DNA from: Chrysemys picta bellii
Taxonomy: Eukaryota; Chordata; Testudines; Emydidae
Length of the DNA: 64,000 bases
NCBI RefSeq assembly: GCF_011386835.1
Contig: NC_088800.1
Coordinates: forward strand, 52,667,439-52,731,438
Reading direction: 5' to 3'
Positions 1 to 10,899 of this stretch are shown one piece after another; position 1 is the first letter of the stretch, and the number at the start of each line of letters is the position of its first letter. The position numbers were made by a program, and so were the translations under genes. Below the pieces are notes generated by a model, which was not told the DNA's origin, made no database searches, and saw only the letters and a list, made by a program, of their open reading frames with translations.

Positions 1-1122
1 GTCATAGCAAGTCCGGATGCAAGACGTAATCCAGGAGGATAGGCGTTGTGAGGAGACCGGTAAGCCTTTCATTCGGTCGGCCACTGCAACAAAGAGTTGC
101 GTCGTCTTTCTAAAGTGTCTTGTGCGGTCAATATAGAAAGCTAGGGCCCTGCGTACATCCAGAGAATGCAAACGCTGGTCATGGCGAGTAGCATGTGGTT
201 TAGGATGGAAGACCGGGAGAAATATATCCTGATTGATGTGAAACGGAGAGACCACCTTAGGAAGAAAGACAGGATGTGGACGAAGCTGCACTTTATCCTT
301 ATGGAAAACTGTGTAAGGGGGCTCAGATGTAAGCGCCCTGAGTTCAGAAACGCGCCTTGCTGGGGTGATGGCTACGAGGAAGGCTGTCTTCCAGGATAGG
401 TACAGAAGTGAACAGGTGGCCAGTGGCTCGAATGGAGGACCTGTGAGCTTGGAGAGAACCAGGTTGAGATCCCACGTCGGAACGGGTTGACGCTGTTGTG
501 GGTACATCCGGTCCAAGCCCTTGAGGAACCTAACGACCATCGGGTTAGAGAATACCGAGGACGCGAGTTCCCCTGGGTGAAAAGCCGATATGGCGGCCAG
601 GTGAACTCTCATTGAAGATATCGCCAAACCCTGCTGTTTTAGGGAGAGGAGATATTCCAATATGAGAGGAATAGGTGCCTGCAACGGGGACATGGCTCGT
701 TGTTCGCACCAACAGGAGAACCGCTTCCACTTGGCCAAGTACGTGGTCCGTGTTGAAGGCTTCCTACTGCTCAGCAGAATCTGTTGGACAGAGTGCGAGC
801 ATTGTTGCTCTGCCTGGGTGAACCATGGAGCAACCACGCAGTGAGGTGGAGCGATTGCAGGTCGGGGTGACGCAGTCAGCCGTGGTCCTGAGAGATGAGA
901 TCTGGACATAATGGGAGCGGGATCGGTGTCTGAACCGAGAGCTCTAACAGTGTGGTGTACCAGTGTTGTCTCGGCCACGCTGGAGCGACCAGAATTACTT
1001 GTGCCTGGTCTCTGCGTAATTTGAGCAGCACCTTGTGGACCAGAGGAAATGGAGGGAAGGCATAAAACAGGTGGCCTTTCCAGGGGTGGAGAAACGCATC
1101 CGAGAGAGAGCCCGGAGCTCAT
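1..1122 (-). CDS. DIRS tyrosine recombinase (YR), partial, open frame
   Basis: The frame is open without a stop from an ATG at 1120-1122 to the left edge, about 374 codons, so the C-terminus is missing. The family catalyses strand exchange of a circular DNA intermediate into the target through a catalytic Tyr. The Arg of box I is visible at 340-360 as ARRVSEL followed by RAL, typical of phage-integrase-type recombinases. An N-terminal SAM-like part reads STRTTYLAKWKRF (about 715-755). The HxxR and Tyr motifs would be encoded beyond base 1 and cannot be judged. The frame overlaps the end of the RT/RNase H frame (876-1122) in a different phase, as is usual for DIRS elements. The true start is uncertain, because the frame is also open upstream of this ATG. 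Confidence 0.8.
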   Translation of the reverse strand, partial: MSSGLSLGCVSPPLERPPVLCLPSISSGPQGAAQITQRPGTSNSGRSSVAETTLVHHTVRALGSDTDPAPIMSRSHLSGPRLTASPRPAIAPPHCVVAPWFTQAEQQCSHSVQQILLSSRKPSTRTTYLAKWKRFSCWCEQRAMSPLQAPIPLILEYLLSLKQQGLAISSMRVHLAAISAFHPGELASSVFSNPMVVRFLKGLDRMYPQQRQPVPTWDLNLVLSKLTGPPFEPLATCSLLYLSWKTAFLVAITPARRVSELRALTSEPPYTVFHKDKVQLRPHPVFLPKVVSPFHINQDIFLPVFHPKPHATRHDQRLHSLDVRRALAFYIDRTRHFRKTTQLFVAVADRMKGLPVSSQRLSSWITSCIRTCYD

Positions 1123-3020
1123 CCTTGTAGGGAGCAGAACACGTGGCACTTTCTGTTGGCTCGAGATGCAAACAGGTCTACCTGGGGAAACCCCCACTTC
1201 TGGAAAACGGAATATATGATGTCCGGACGGACAGACCACTCATGCGTCTGAAAGGACCTGCTGAGTCGGTCCGCTAAAGTGTTCTGGACTCCAGGGAGGA
1301 ACGATGCCGTGAGATGGATTGAGTGGGCGATGCAGAAGTCCCATAGGCGAATCGCCTCTTGGCATAGAGTCGACGAACGTGCTCCTCCTTGCCTGTTGAT
1401 GTAAAACGTGGCCGTGGTGTTGTCGATGAGAACTAACACACAGCGGCCACGTAGGAGATTGAGAAATGCTTGGCACGCCAAGCGCACCGCCATCAATTCC
1501 CGAACATTGATGTGCAGGGACAGCTGGGGTGCAGTCCACAGGCCCTGGGTATGGTGTTCGTTGAGATGGGCACCCCAACCCAGCGATGATGCGTCTGTGA
1601 CCAGGTGCAGAGAGGGTTGTGGGGCGTGAAATGGCATCCCCTCGCAAACCACATTGTGATCTAGCCACCAGGTGAGGGAGGTCAGGACCGAGTTCGGGAC
1701 CGTGACCACCATGTTCAGGCTGTCCCGATGTGGGCGGTATACCGATGACACCCAGGTCTGGAGTGGGCGAAGCCGAAGTCTGGCATGCCTGGTTACGTAT
1801 GTGCAAGAAGCCATGTGACCCAGCAGGGTAAGGCATGACCTCACCGTGGTAGTTGGGAAGGCCCTGAGCCCTTGAATGAGGCACGTGATGGTATGAAAGC
1901 GATTGTCTGGTAGGACAGCTTGTGCGCGTCCGGAGTCCAGGACTGCGCCGATAAATTCTATTCTCTGGGTAGGCTCTAGAGTGGATTTGTCCTTGTTGAG
2001 TAGGATGCCCAAATCGTTGAATGTGTGCACTATTATGTGGACGTGAGCTCGAACTTGCTCTTTGGTGCGACCGCGTACCAACCAGTCGTCTAGGTACGGG
2101 AACACCTGTATCCCTTGTCGGCGGAGGTATGCTGCCACGACAGCCATACATTTCGTAAACACTCTTGGGGCCGAGGATAGGCCGAAGGGAAGGACTGCAA
2201 ATTGATAGTGCACCTTGCTTACCACGAATCGCAGGAAGCGCCTGTGAGGCGGGTAAATTGCAATATGAAAGTATGCGTCTTTCATGTCGAGGGCGGCGAA
2301 CCAGTCTCCAGGATCGAGGGAAGGTATAATGGCCCCCAAAGAGACCATGCGGAACTTCAACTTTACTACGAATTTGTTGAGTCCGCGCAAGTCTAAGATG
2401 GGTCGCAGACCCCCTTTGGACTTGGGGATCAGGAAGTAGCGGGAATAAAATCCCCTGCCCCTTAACTCTAATGGAACCTCCTCTATGGCCCCCATAGATA
2501 GGAGCGTAGAAACCTCCTGTATAAGAAGTTGCTCGTGAGAAGGGTCCCTGAAGAGGGACGGGGAGGGGGGGTGGGAGGGAGGGGATGAAGAAAACTGGAT
2601 AGCGTATCCCCTCTCCACCGTGCGAAGGACCCAACGGTCCGAGGTTATAAGGGACCAAGCACGGTGGAAGTGGGAGAGGCGATCCCGAAAGGAGGGGGCT
2701 GGATCCTGGGGGATGACTGGGGCGCCGTCCTCGACCGCACCTTCAAAAGTTCTGCCTGGGGCCTGAGGGTGGCCTTGGTGGCCCCTGGTTCTGACCAGGT
2801 TGAGGGCCGGTCCACCTTCTTCTACCACCCCGCCCCCGCCTCCTGGTAGAGTCCTGTCTCTGACGAGGTGGGGGGGGGTAGAAACGCTGAGGCTGGGGCC
2901 TAAATGGTCTGCGCTGAGGACCCGCAACATGCATCCCCAGGGAGCGCATGATTGTTCTGGAGTCCTTGAGGCTCTGCAGACGAGAGTCCGTCTTATCGGA
3001 GAACAACCCATGTCCCTCAA
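876..3020 (-). pseudogene. DIRS reverse transcriptase/RNase H, one in-frame stop
   Basis: The first 633 codons (3020-1119) form an open frame. RT motifs in order are LRPILDLRGLN (about residue 205), the catalytic-Asp motif DMKDAYFHI (about 245), LPFGLSSAPRVF (about 278) and YLDDWLV (about 309). RNase H motifs follow: TDASSLGWGA (about 475), VRELMAVRLA (about 506), IDNTTA (about 533) and ADRLSR (about 583). A TGA at 1119-1121 interrupts the frame. The same phase then continues with recognisable DIRS C-terminal sequence (for example LLKLRRDQAQVIL) to a natural-looking TGA at 876-878, so the damage here is one nonsense change, not a frameshift. The N-terminal part overlaps the gag 3' end by about 280 bases in another phase, implying frameshifting or internal initiation. 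The RT core itself appears intact. Confidence 0.88.
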
Positions 3021-5249
3021 AGGGCAAATCCTGCAGGGTTTGCTGCAGTTCCGGAGGCAAACCCGAAACTTGGAGCCAGGAGATCCTCCGCATAGCGATA
3101 CCTGACGCCAGGGTTCTCGCAGCCGAGTCTGCTATATCCAAGGAGGCCTGTAAGGAGGTCCGAGCCACCTTCTTACCTTCCTCGACTAAGGCCCCGAACT
3201 CTTCCCTGGAGTCTTGGGGGACCAATTCCTTGAACTTCCCCATAGAGTTCCAGGAATTAAAGCTATAACGGCTCAGGAGCGCCTGCTGGTTAGCCGCTCT
3301 GAGTTGTAACCCTCCGGCTGAATAAACCTTATGGCCAAACAAATAGAGGCGCTTAGCTTCCTTCGATTTGGGCGCTGCGGCCTGTTGACCGTGGCGCTCC
3401 CTTGCATTCACTGATGACACCACCAGTGAACACGGCTGGGGATGAGTATACAGATACTCATAGTCCTTTGAGGGGACAAAGTACTTTCTTTCCACCCCTC
3501 TGGCTGTGGGTGGGATAGAGGCAGGAGTTTGCCATATCGTAGTGGCGTTAGCCTGGATCGTGCGGATCAGGGGTAACGCCACTCTGGATGGGGCATCCGC
3601 CGAGAGGATGTTTACAATGGGGTCCTGCACCTCCACTATCTCCTCCGCTTGTAGGTCCATATTACGCGCCACCCTACGTAATAGGTCCTGGTGCGCCCGA
3701 AGATCTATCGGGGGTGGACCTGTGCACGACGTGCCCGCCACTGCCTCATCTGGGGAGGATGAGGAAGATGCCTCAGGTGGTAAGGGATCCAAGGGTGGGT
3801 CCTGGTCTACTGGTTCCTGGAGCGGAGCATCACCTGCCCCTGGGTCCAGGACGTCAGGTGGTGTGGGCACGGAAGCCTCCATGCCCCCTGGAGGAGGGCG
3901 AGAAATGGTGGACTCTGGGGCCCTTCTCTCAGAGTGCCCCGAGCGAGAGGCTGAAGGTGGTGGAGCCCCTTGAGATTGGTGGTACGCCCGCGGGGTCCAG
4001 AATGACCAGTGAGAAGGACCGTGAGCAGGGTCCTCCGCTATCTCCTGCCAGTGGCCCATGTCCTGTTCCTCGGCCTGCCCCTGAGGGGGGTATGCCGATC
4101 TCGATGCCCCATCGGAGGAGCGAGACACCGATCTCGAGGGCCATGGAGGTGCCAACCGCGCCGAGATGAGCTCCGGGGGATACGGTGCCGGTCTGGAGAC
4201 GTTCTGTCTCTATGCGGTGCCGGTGAGCGGTGCCGAGATCGTGATCGGTGCCGATGACCGCGTCGGTGCCGAGAGTCGGACCTGGACCTGGATGGCGATC
4301 TCGAGTAGGCCCGGTGCCGGGAGCGGCCCCTCGACGTTGAGCTTCGCACGTAACGGTGCCGAGAACTACGTCTCGATGTCGAATGGTACCGACGATCATA
4401 GCGGTGCCGGGACGTAGAACGGTGCCGCGACGATGATCTTAGCCGCGAGTACGACCGGTGCAGAGGTGATATACGGCGCCGGGACTGCAAGCGGCGTGGG
4501 GACCTGCTTCGGGACCTGGAACGGTGCCGTGGTTCCAGCCCTTGAGATGGAGGGCGCATCAAGGCAGGTTTCCCCCTGGATTGCACCGGACGAGGGGCCA
4601 ACGGTGCCGGTGGTTGGGGCGGTGCCGGCTCCGTGAGAGCAATCAAGTCTCTCGCCGTCGCGAAGGTCTCTGGGGTCGACGGGAGGCACGGTACCAACGC
4701 CGGTCGTGGTGGTGATCCTGTTTGCACCGGACTCAACGGCCTCGGAGCCGGAGTCGACGGTGCCGGAGGCACCTGTTTTTGGTGCTCCATTGGCGGACGC
4801 GGCTCTACCCCCGGCACCGGGGGGGCTGGCGTCTTAGGGACGGCAGTCTCCTGCGTCTTACGGGATTTTTTATGTCCCGGCGATAACTATCGGCGCCGAG
4901 GCACTTGCGGTGGGTGCGGTGCCGAAGGGGTCCGGTGCCGTGGAGGCTTGTCCGACGCCACTTGCGGTGTCGGGATAGTCGGTGCCGCCGGGGCACTGCG
5001 CACCGAGGCGCTTGGCGCTGGGGCTTGACGCGCCGATGGAGCTTCCGGGCTAAGTGCCGCCTCCATAAGGAGTTGCCGAAGCCGAAAGTTCCGCTCCTTC
5101 TTGGTTCTCGGTCTGAAGGCCTTACAGATCTTACACTTATCTGTTTGATGGGACTCTCCCAGGCACTTCGGACACGAGTCGTGCGGGTCACTTGTGGCCA
5201 TAGGCTTAGCGCAGGACGCGCACTGCTTAAAGCCGGGAGCCTTGGGCAT
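2743..5249 (-). pseudogene. DIRS gag-like protein, broken by one stop and one frameshift
   Basis: Read from the likely ATG at 5249 (an in-frame ATG at 5288 is less likely), the frame starts with a Cys/His cluster. Counting from the upstream ATG, it has CxxC at residues 23-26 and 39-42, His47 and CxxC at 52-55, then the basic stretch RTKKERNFRLRQL. A TAG at 4887-4889 interrupts it. The same phase continues through a Ser/Arg/His-rich domain to 4038, and a shift between about 4155 and 4040 moves into the frame that ends at 2743. That last part contains the gag core, with WQTPASIPPTARG, SRYSFNSWNSMGKF and LFSDKTDSRLQSLKDSR, and an Arg/Gly/Pro-rich tail. Gag would package the element RNA. The zinc-knuckle-like cluster and basic regions suggest nucleic-acid binding. 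That is inference. Confidence 0.75.
4180..5020 (-). repeat. GGTGCCG-word repeat within DIRS gag (RS/RH-rich domain)
   Basis: The plus strand repeats the word GGTGCCG or CGGTGCCG at short irregular spacing between about 4180 and 5020. On the coding strand this is CGGCACCG. In the gag frame it yields the SR/RH-rich stretch between about 4100 and 4600, and in neighbouring phases a Pro/Ala/Gly mix. The word is spread over hundreds of bases and keeps recurring, so it looks like expansion of a short DNA unit shaping a low-complexity protein domain. Confidence 0.65.
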
Positions 5250-5539
5250 GAGCCCGGCCACGCGCCGGGGGAAAAAGGGGGAGAACAACCCCCTTAATCC
5301 CCTTTAACTATAGAACAACTGTTAATAAAGTAATTTAAACATCTAACTATATACAACTAGAACTATGACTATAACTATCTATAAACGGAATAAGCTAGGG
5401 AGAGTGGAGAACAGCTATGCCACGCTCCACAGTTCCAACGACCGTCAGGGGCGATAAGAAGGAACTGAGGGGGCGCTGGGTCGGCTGGGGTATATATCCA
5501 GCGCCATGAAGGCGCCACTCTAGGGGGCTCCACAGCCGA

Positions 5540-5638
5540 CCCGCCGGTGTTGCTAGGGTAGAAAATTCTCTGACGATCGTGCACGCGGCGCGCGCACACC
5601 TAATTGGAATCGATATGAGCAAGCACTCGAAGAAGAAC
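5540..5638 (-). repeat. DIRS 5' terminal repeat (outer end)
   Basis: On the minus strand the element begins near GTTCTTCTTCGAGTGCTTGC and runs into a CG-rich segment around 5570-5600. Upstream of the gag start, 5289-5540 has no further gene and probably serves as leader and promoter. The partner terminal repeat lies outside the window, so inverted complementarity could not be tested. Confidence 0.55.
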
Positions 5639-5639
5639 T

Positions 5640-6690
5640 ATGGATTCTTGTTTTCCTGAAGCACCAGCTGATCATCATCATCATGATGTACCAATCCTAG
5701 TAGTATGGGAATCCTTGGCAGTTCAATAGAGCTTTCATGCTCACACATGTTCCCTGCGCCAACATTTTTACAAGTCGGAGTCTGTTTCCTCTCCCTTTGT
5801 GGAGGTCGCTCGTCATTAGGACTGCATCACAGACCACTTTAAATGACAGGCTGCTCCTGAAGTAGTTCTCTCATGGTAGGAATGTATGCCACCAGCCAAG
5901 CAGCTACACCAGTGGAAATTTAGACCATAAGTAACTGCAGCCAAAATTACATCAAAAGAAACAGTAATTAAGGATTTTCTAATCTCTCCTGGCATACTCA
6001 CTTCAGTACTATTGTAAGTCACATTTACTTTAAAGCGGGAAGTTTCCTTTCCCCAACGTGTGAAGAAGAGAATGAAGTGGGTCCAGAGAGAGTACATTAC
6101 ACTACTGTACATTTCATGTTTTCAAGGTATCTAAAGCCTGGGTTAGATACCTTGAGATATTAAATTTAAATAAATTCAAGAATTGAGGAGGTGAGTGACT
6201 GGGGAATGTGCTGAACCTCAAACTGTTTTCAAAACTTAAAGGAGCCTTTACTTCTAGCCTAGAATATCACATACCCGATATTCACTACTCTCTCTCTCTC
6301 TCGAAGTATAGCTAAAGAAAAGCACAATAGGGTAATCTTTGGGAGTCGCAAGTCAATCTGCTTGATGTAGTTTTTGCCCCATTCATATTAACTTGCCAGA
6401 TCTGATCATAAACTAGTTTAGCCTGAAATGTATTAAAACAATGTAACACTTTAAGCATGTGAAAGAGAGCCAGCGTAGATGGAACATAATGGCTACTTGG
6501 TTTTTGGAAACTCTGAGCACCCTCGTGGTAGGATTATGGCCTGTCTAACTGGACAACAGTCGGGCTGGCATATTTTTCATGTTCTAGTTTGTGTTGGTGG
6601 TAAAGATTAATAGCAGCCAACTTCCAAGTGGCTCATGATGCATCACAAGATATCACAGCAACTCCTTTTTACTCATGTGAGTTAGACTAG
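5640..6690. other. Unclassified sequence flanking the DIRS insertion
   Basis: No recognised gene. On the minus strand, 6112-5816 is open for 98 codons (GKETSRFKVNVTYNSTEV and onward). A second phase, 5820-5640, reads PNDERPPQRE and VHHDDDDQLVLQENKNP and reaches a TAG that touches the DIRS terminus. The two phases together look like a decayed coding fragment of an unidentified older repeat or retrocopy. A short CT run lies at about 6288-6301. Not assigned to a family. Confidence 0.3.
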
Positions 6691-7790
6691 CATCTCATAC
6701 ACATGTATCATGACATCACTGACTGGACGAAACTACTATATGGTGGATGCACACTGGTTGAAAAACTGTACTCAGTAGCTGGAATGCTGTCAAACTGGGA
6801 GGGCGTACCTAATGGGGCTCCACATGCGTTTGCCCTCGGTCCAGTATTCATCAATATTTTCATTAATGACTTTAATAATGGAATGGAGAGTATGCTTATA
6901 AAGTTTACAGATGACATCAAGCTGGGAATGGTTGCAAGCACTTTGGAGGACAGGATTAGAATTCAAAACAGCCTTGACAAATTAGAGCATTGGTCTGAAA
7001 TGAACAGAATGAAATTCATAGACTCATAGACTTTAAGGTAAAGACAAGTGCAGTACTCTGCACTTAGGAAAGAAAAATAAAATGCACAACTACAAAATGG
7101 GGAACAGGCTAGGTAGCAGAAAAGCTGAAAAGGATCTGAGAGTTATAATGGATCCCAAATTGAATGAGTCAACAATGTGATGCAGTTGTAAAAAAGGCTA
7201 ATATTCTAGGATGTGTTAACAGGAGCGTCATATGTAAGACACGCGAGATCGCTGTCCTGCTATACTCAGCGCGAGTGAGGCCTCAGTTCTGGACAACACA
7301 TTTTTAAAAAAACGTGGACAAACTGGAGAGAGTCCAGAGAACAACAACAAAAATGATAAAGGGTTTAGAAAACCTGATCTATGAGAAAAGTTAAAAAACC
7401 AGGCCTGTTTAGTATTGAGACAAGATGACTGAAGGGGGACCTGATAATGGTCTTCAAATATGTTACAGGCTTTTATAAAGAGGACTGTGATCAATTGTTC
7501 TCCATGTCCACTGAAGATAGAACAAGTAGTAACAGAATCTACAGCAAGGGAGATTTTGCTTAGATATCAGAAAAAACACCCCAAACCCCCACCTTTATAA
7601 CTGAACACGTAGTTTAGCTCTGGAACAGGCCACCAATGGAGGTTGCAAAATCTCCACCATTGGAGATTTTTACCAACAGATTAGACAAAACACCAGTCAG
7701 GGATGGTCTAGGTTACTTGGTCTTGCCCTCAGTGCAGGGGAATGGACTAGATGACCTCTCAAGGTCCCTTCCAGCCCTATGTTTTTATAT
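6690..7790 (+). mobile_element. CR1 LINE fragment, 3' half, degraded
   Basis: Frame 6703-7029 carries a decayed reverse transcriptase block: ALGPVFINIFINDF, then KFTDDIKLG in place of the usual FADD motif, then LDKLEHWSEMNRMKF. Downstream DNA follows the CR1 3' region (7040-7790) through the RT C-terminal part and the terminal stretch, ending near CCTTCCAGCCCTATG. Many stops and shifts make it inactive. Confidence 0.8.
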
Positions 7791-7794
7791 GAGC

Positions 7795-9110
7795 TAATCA
7801 TAAAGGTTAACTTATTATTGTGTATCAATTCCTATTTCACAGTTGTGTGTTTAGTGTAATCTGAATAGACCCTCTTCATATAACCTACGAGAAGATCAAA
7901 AGTGACAAGCTTCTTCTATTGATGAAGCTATACCAATTAACAAGAATTCAGATTTAAGCACCAACAACTTCTACGCATTTGTGTAGTTCGCTACAGAAGA
8001 AAAAAGATTTCTGTGTAAGTGATACACCACTTCTCCATACTTCAGACATGATCTTACATTATTAGTTATCTGAAGCAAGTGTGTGGCACAGAGAAGCAGA
8101 AACTACAGGAGAAAATTTAAATGGGACATGGACTGCTTTAGTGAACTTCAAAGATGGTTTAAAATTTCTTCCCAGAATAGTTTCAGATGTTACAGTGAAG
8201 TTTATTGAAAACCAGTGGCATGCAACTGCTAAGCCCCAATATCCTAACATTACGTGAATTAATACTTCCACAAATATATCAAGCTTTCTATGGAGAATTG
8301 TACTATCCTTAAGTAAAATCATCTGCACAGGTCTTAGTACATTTAATACAATGTATTGCTTTTCTCCACTACTTAAGAAAAAATTCCCTGAAAAAGAAGT
8401 AGGTTAGAGACTTCTACAGATTCCAAATATGAATTTAAGGCTTGAATGGCAGACAAAATTGGCTCAAGTAATATATCAAAAGATGAGGAAACAGTGGATA
8501 GAACAATTTATCAGCAGTTCAAAAAGCAACTAAATCTGTGGCCTAACACAACTGTGATGAGAACCCCTTTTGCCTTTATCACTTTTGGGTGCTTCAAAGT
8601 CTAGCATCATTTTTTTTTTTTTTTTTTTACACCTACACTTCTCTTTGAATATTTATTTTAAGGATTTGTAGTACACAATAGAGAGAATGGGGGAGCACTC
8701 CCCATGTTCCTGAAAAAGAGAGTAAGTGAGAAACAAAATAAAATATTCAAAGTGGGCTCTCTCATCACTTAGATATCCCACAATATATTGCAAAAACCAA
8801 TAGTTGTTCAGAGTGCATTTTAATTGAAACCTAGGTAAAGCCTGTTCATAAGTCACAAAAATCAAAACTCTAATTGTGGACAGCTGTCTAACGTTGTTTA
8901 TTCAAGATTTGGCAAGTCAGTTTCTGGAAAGGATATAGGCTGTATTTTCACCACCACAAAGGCCATTGTGCAAACAGATTACTTCCATCAGCAACTGATA
9001 CCTCGTATGAAGAGTTGGTATTTCTCAACATGACAAGTAATATAAAGTACATTTGTGGTAACATGTGAGCTCTTGACTTTTAGGGGTGAGGTGCTAATTG
9101 ATTTAAAGAA
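7795..9110. other. XPO6 intron 4 sequence, no gene seen
   Basis: AT-rich stretch with no exon, no recognised repeat family and no long open frame. It holds a T18 tract at about 8610-8627. Small open frames here, such as 8062-8328 minus, have no recognisable motif. Confidence 0.5.
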
Positions 9111-9295
9111 CTATATTGGAACTTGTCTACATGAAGAGCAGTTTGACTAAAAATGTGATTTTAAATTAATTTAGTCACATCAGTGGAAAGGACTGTGTGG
9201 ACACTTCAGTTTAAATTAGGCTCATTTTGGTTTATCTTAAAATCAATTAATACATTTTAAAATAATCCAAATAAACTACTTTCAATCAAAATAAG

Positions 9296-9507
9296 GGATT
9301 GTCTACGCTTATAGTGCTGCTTCTCCTGCTGCCACAGGTACTCCGCCTTCCCAAGAAGTGGAAGCTGTCAACAGGAGAAGCCTTCCCATCAACATCACAG
9401 TGTCTACACTAGGAACTTCTGCCAGTACAACTATGTCGCTTGGGGTATGGATTTTCCACACCTTTGGGCGATGTAGTTATACAAACATAAGTTCCTAGTG
9501 TAGACTA
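9296..9507. mobile_element. MITE with GTCTAC-type inverted ends
   Basis: Begins near ATTGTCTACGC and ends near CTAGTGTAGAC, giving short imperfect inverted termini. It holds an internal GTGTCTACACTAGGAAC that repeats the right-end sequence. No coding capacity. A weaker relative with TTGTCTACA and TGTGGACA ends may lie at about 9118-9215. Confidence 0.45.
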
Positions 9508-9509
9508 AA

Positions 9510-9747
9510 GCTGTGTCTATACTGCCACTTTCAGCGTTAAAACTTTAGTCATTCAGGGGTGTAAAAAAACACCCCGAGCCATAAAAGTTTTAATGGTGAA
9601 AAGCGCCAGTATAGACAGCGCTTTATTGCTGGGTGGTTATTTTTTATTGCCGGGAGAGCTCTCCCCTAGCGATAAAGCGTGACTACACTGCCCACATCAC
9701 AGCGCTGCTGCAGCCACACTATAACATGGGCAATGTAGACACACCCT
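9510..9747. mobile_element. MITE with about 18-bp inverted ends
   Basis: The left end GCTGTGTCTATACTGCC pairs with the right end GGCAATGTAGACACACC as an imperfect inverted repeat. The interior repeats the CTTTATTGC/GCGATAAAGC theme. This is the structure of a short non-autonomous DNA transposon common in turtle genomes. Confidence 0.6.
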
Positions 9748-9759
9748 AAGCCAAAGAGT

Positions 9760-10895
9760 GTCCACACAGAGGCTTTGCACTGGTTTACTTAAGCCTGTGC
9801 AAGTGTGTGTGTACACAACACTTTAGAAATCTCATATATGACCAAGTAGAACTAATCCCTTACATTATTGTTACTTATTGACAAAGTATTTTATCAAGCC
9901 TCTATTATAATCACTGAAAGAGTACTTAGGTTTGTATTTTTCCAAAATATGAAAAGGGTTAATTTAAAAACAAAAATGACCCCCAAAGTTATTTAATACA
10001 TTTAGACTTAACACATGCCAGTGAAACGGACTATAAAGATACTTGAAAATTGGTGAATTGTGACTAAAGAAGTGTTGGTATAATCTAAACTATGACATTC
10101 TTACAATTATCCAAGCCTTCCCATATGGGCTGACAAAGTCTTAAAACACCAGCCACATTCAAACCAGCAACTCTGTCTATTACGGCAGGTGCTTAGATTC
10201 TACAGTGCAAAGTGTATCTACTAGCAACCTACTCTATTGGTTTTGGAGGACCAACTATAATTCAGTGACAAAGAGGTTGGAGATCCTTGTAGAAATTGAA
10301 TGATTTAAGCTTTTCTTTAGCTACTAGGTGAACTATTTGTAACAGCTGAATTCAGACCTTTCATATTTGTGAAGCATCCAGACTTACATATTTGTTTGGT
10401 ATTTGCAAATACACAAAACTGCTCACAAATTTCAGCCTGTGCATTGCTGGCTCCAACTATTCTGTATTTCAGCTGTGATCATCACTTAATTCACATAGTT
10501 CCTGTTCACTGACTGGATGAACAAGCCTTTATAAAACTACTGCTTCCTCAAAATCAGCTTAGATTTAGTTTTTAACTAATCTGAGCTACAGTCGTAAAAT
10601 TTGCTGTCAACAAGTTCTGTTTGTGAAAACCCCGCAAAATGCAAGCAAGTTTCAAACACTGTCAAAAGAAACTAAATATTTAGAAATCTCTAGAGCATTG
10701 ATAAAAATTCTCACTATCCTCTCAGTTCTATTAGCCTTACCCAAAGTAAATCTTCAAAAACTACCTTTAACAGTTAATTTACAATAGTTGCTCAACATTT
10801 TCAGAATACCTACAGGATTAATCTAGATTTAATCATTTTTGGTGCACTTTAAGGTTCTGAAACAAACCCAGAAGACAATTCTTAAGGCTCCTTCA
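9760..10895. other. XPO6 intron 4 sequence, no gene seen
   Basis: AT-rich intronic DNA without recognisable exon, repeat family or long frame. Confidence 0.5.
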
Positions 10896-10899
10896 CTAA

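Larger units (their letters stand above)
1..5638 (-). mobile_element. DIRS-like tyrosine-recombinase retrotransposon, truncated by window edge
   Basis: Minus-strand element with the order gag-like region, reverse transcriptase/RNase H, then an overlapping tyrosine recombinase (YR) frame. This order is diagnostic of the DIRS order. DIRS elements use YR rather than an integrase or endonuclease, so no target duplication is expected. The 5' terminal sequence lies at about 5540-5638; on the minus strand it starts near GTTCTTCTTCGAGTGC and runs into a CG-rich stretch, resembling DIRS terminal repeats I have seen. The 3' end, including the last YR motifs and the internal complementary region, is beyond base 1. 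The coding frames are only lightly damaged: one in-frame stop in RT, one stop and one frameshift in gag. The insertion therefore looks fairly young. It lies in the presumed intron 4 of XPO6, in the same orientation as the gene. Confidence 0.9.

Noticed and set aside
3506..5297. Plus-strand frames opposite the DIRS gag
   Set aside because: Antisense shadows of a GC-rich coding region; no independent motif.
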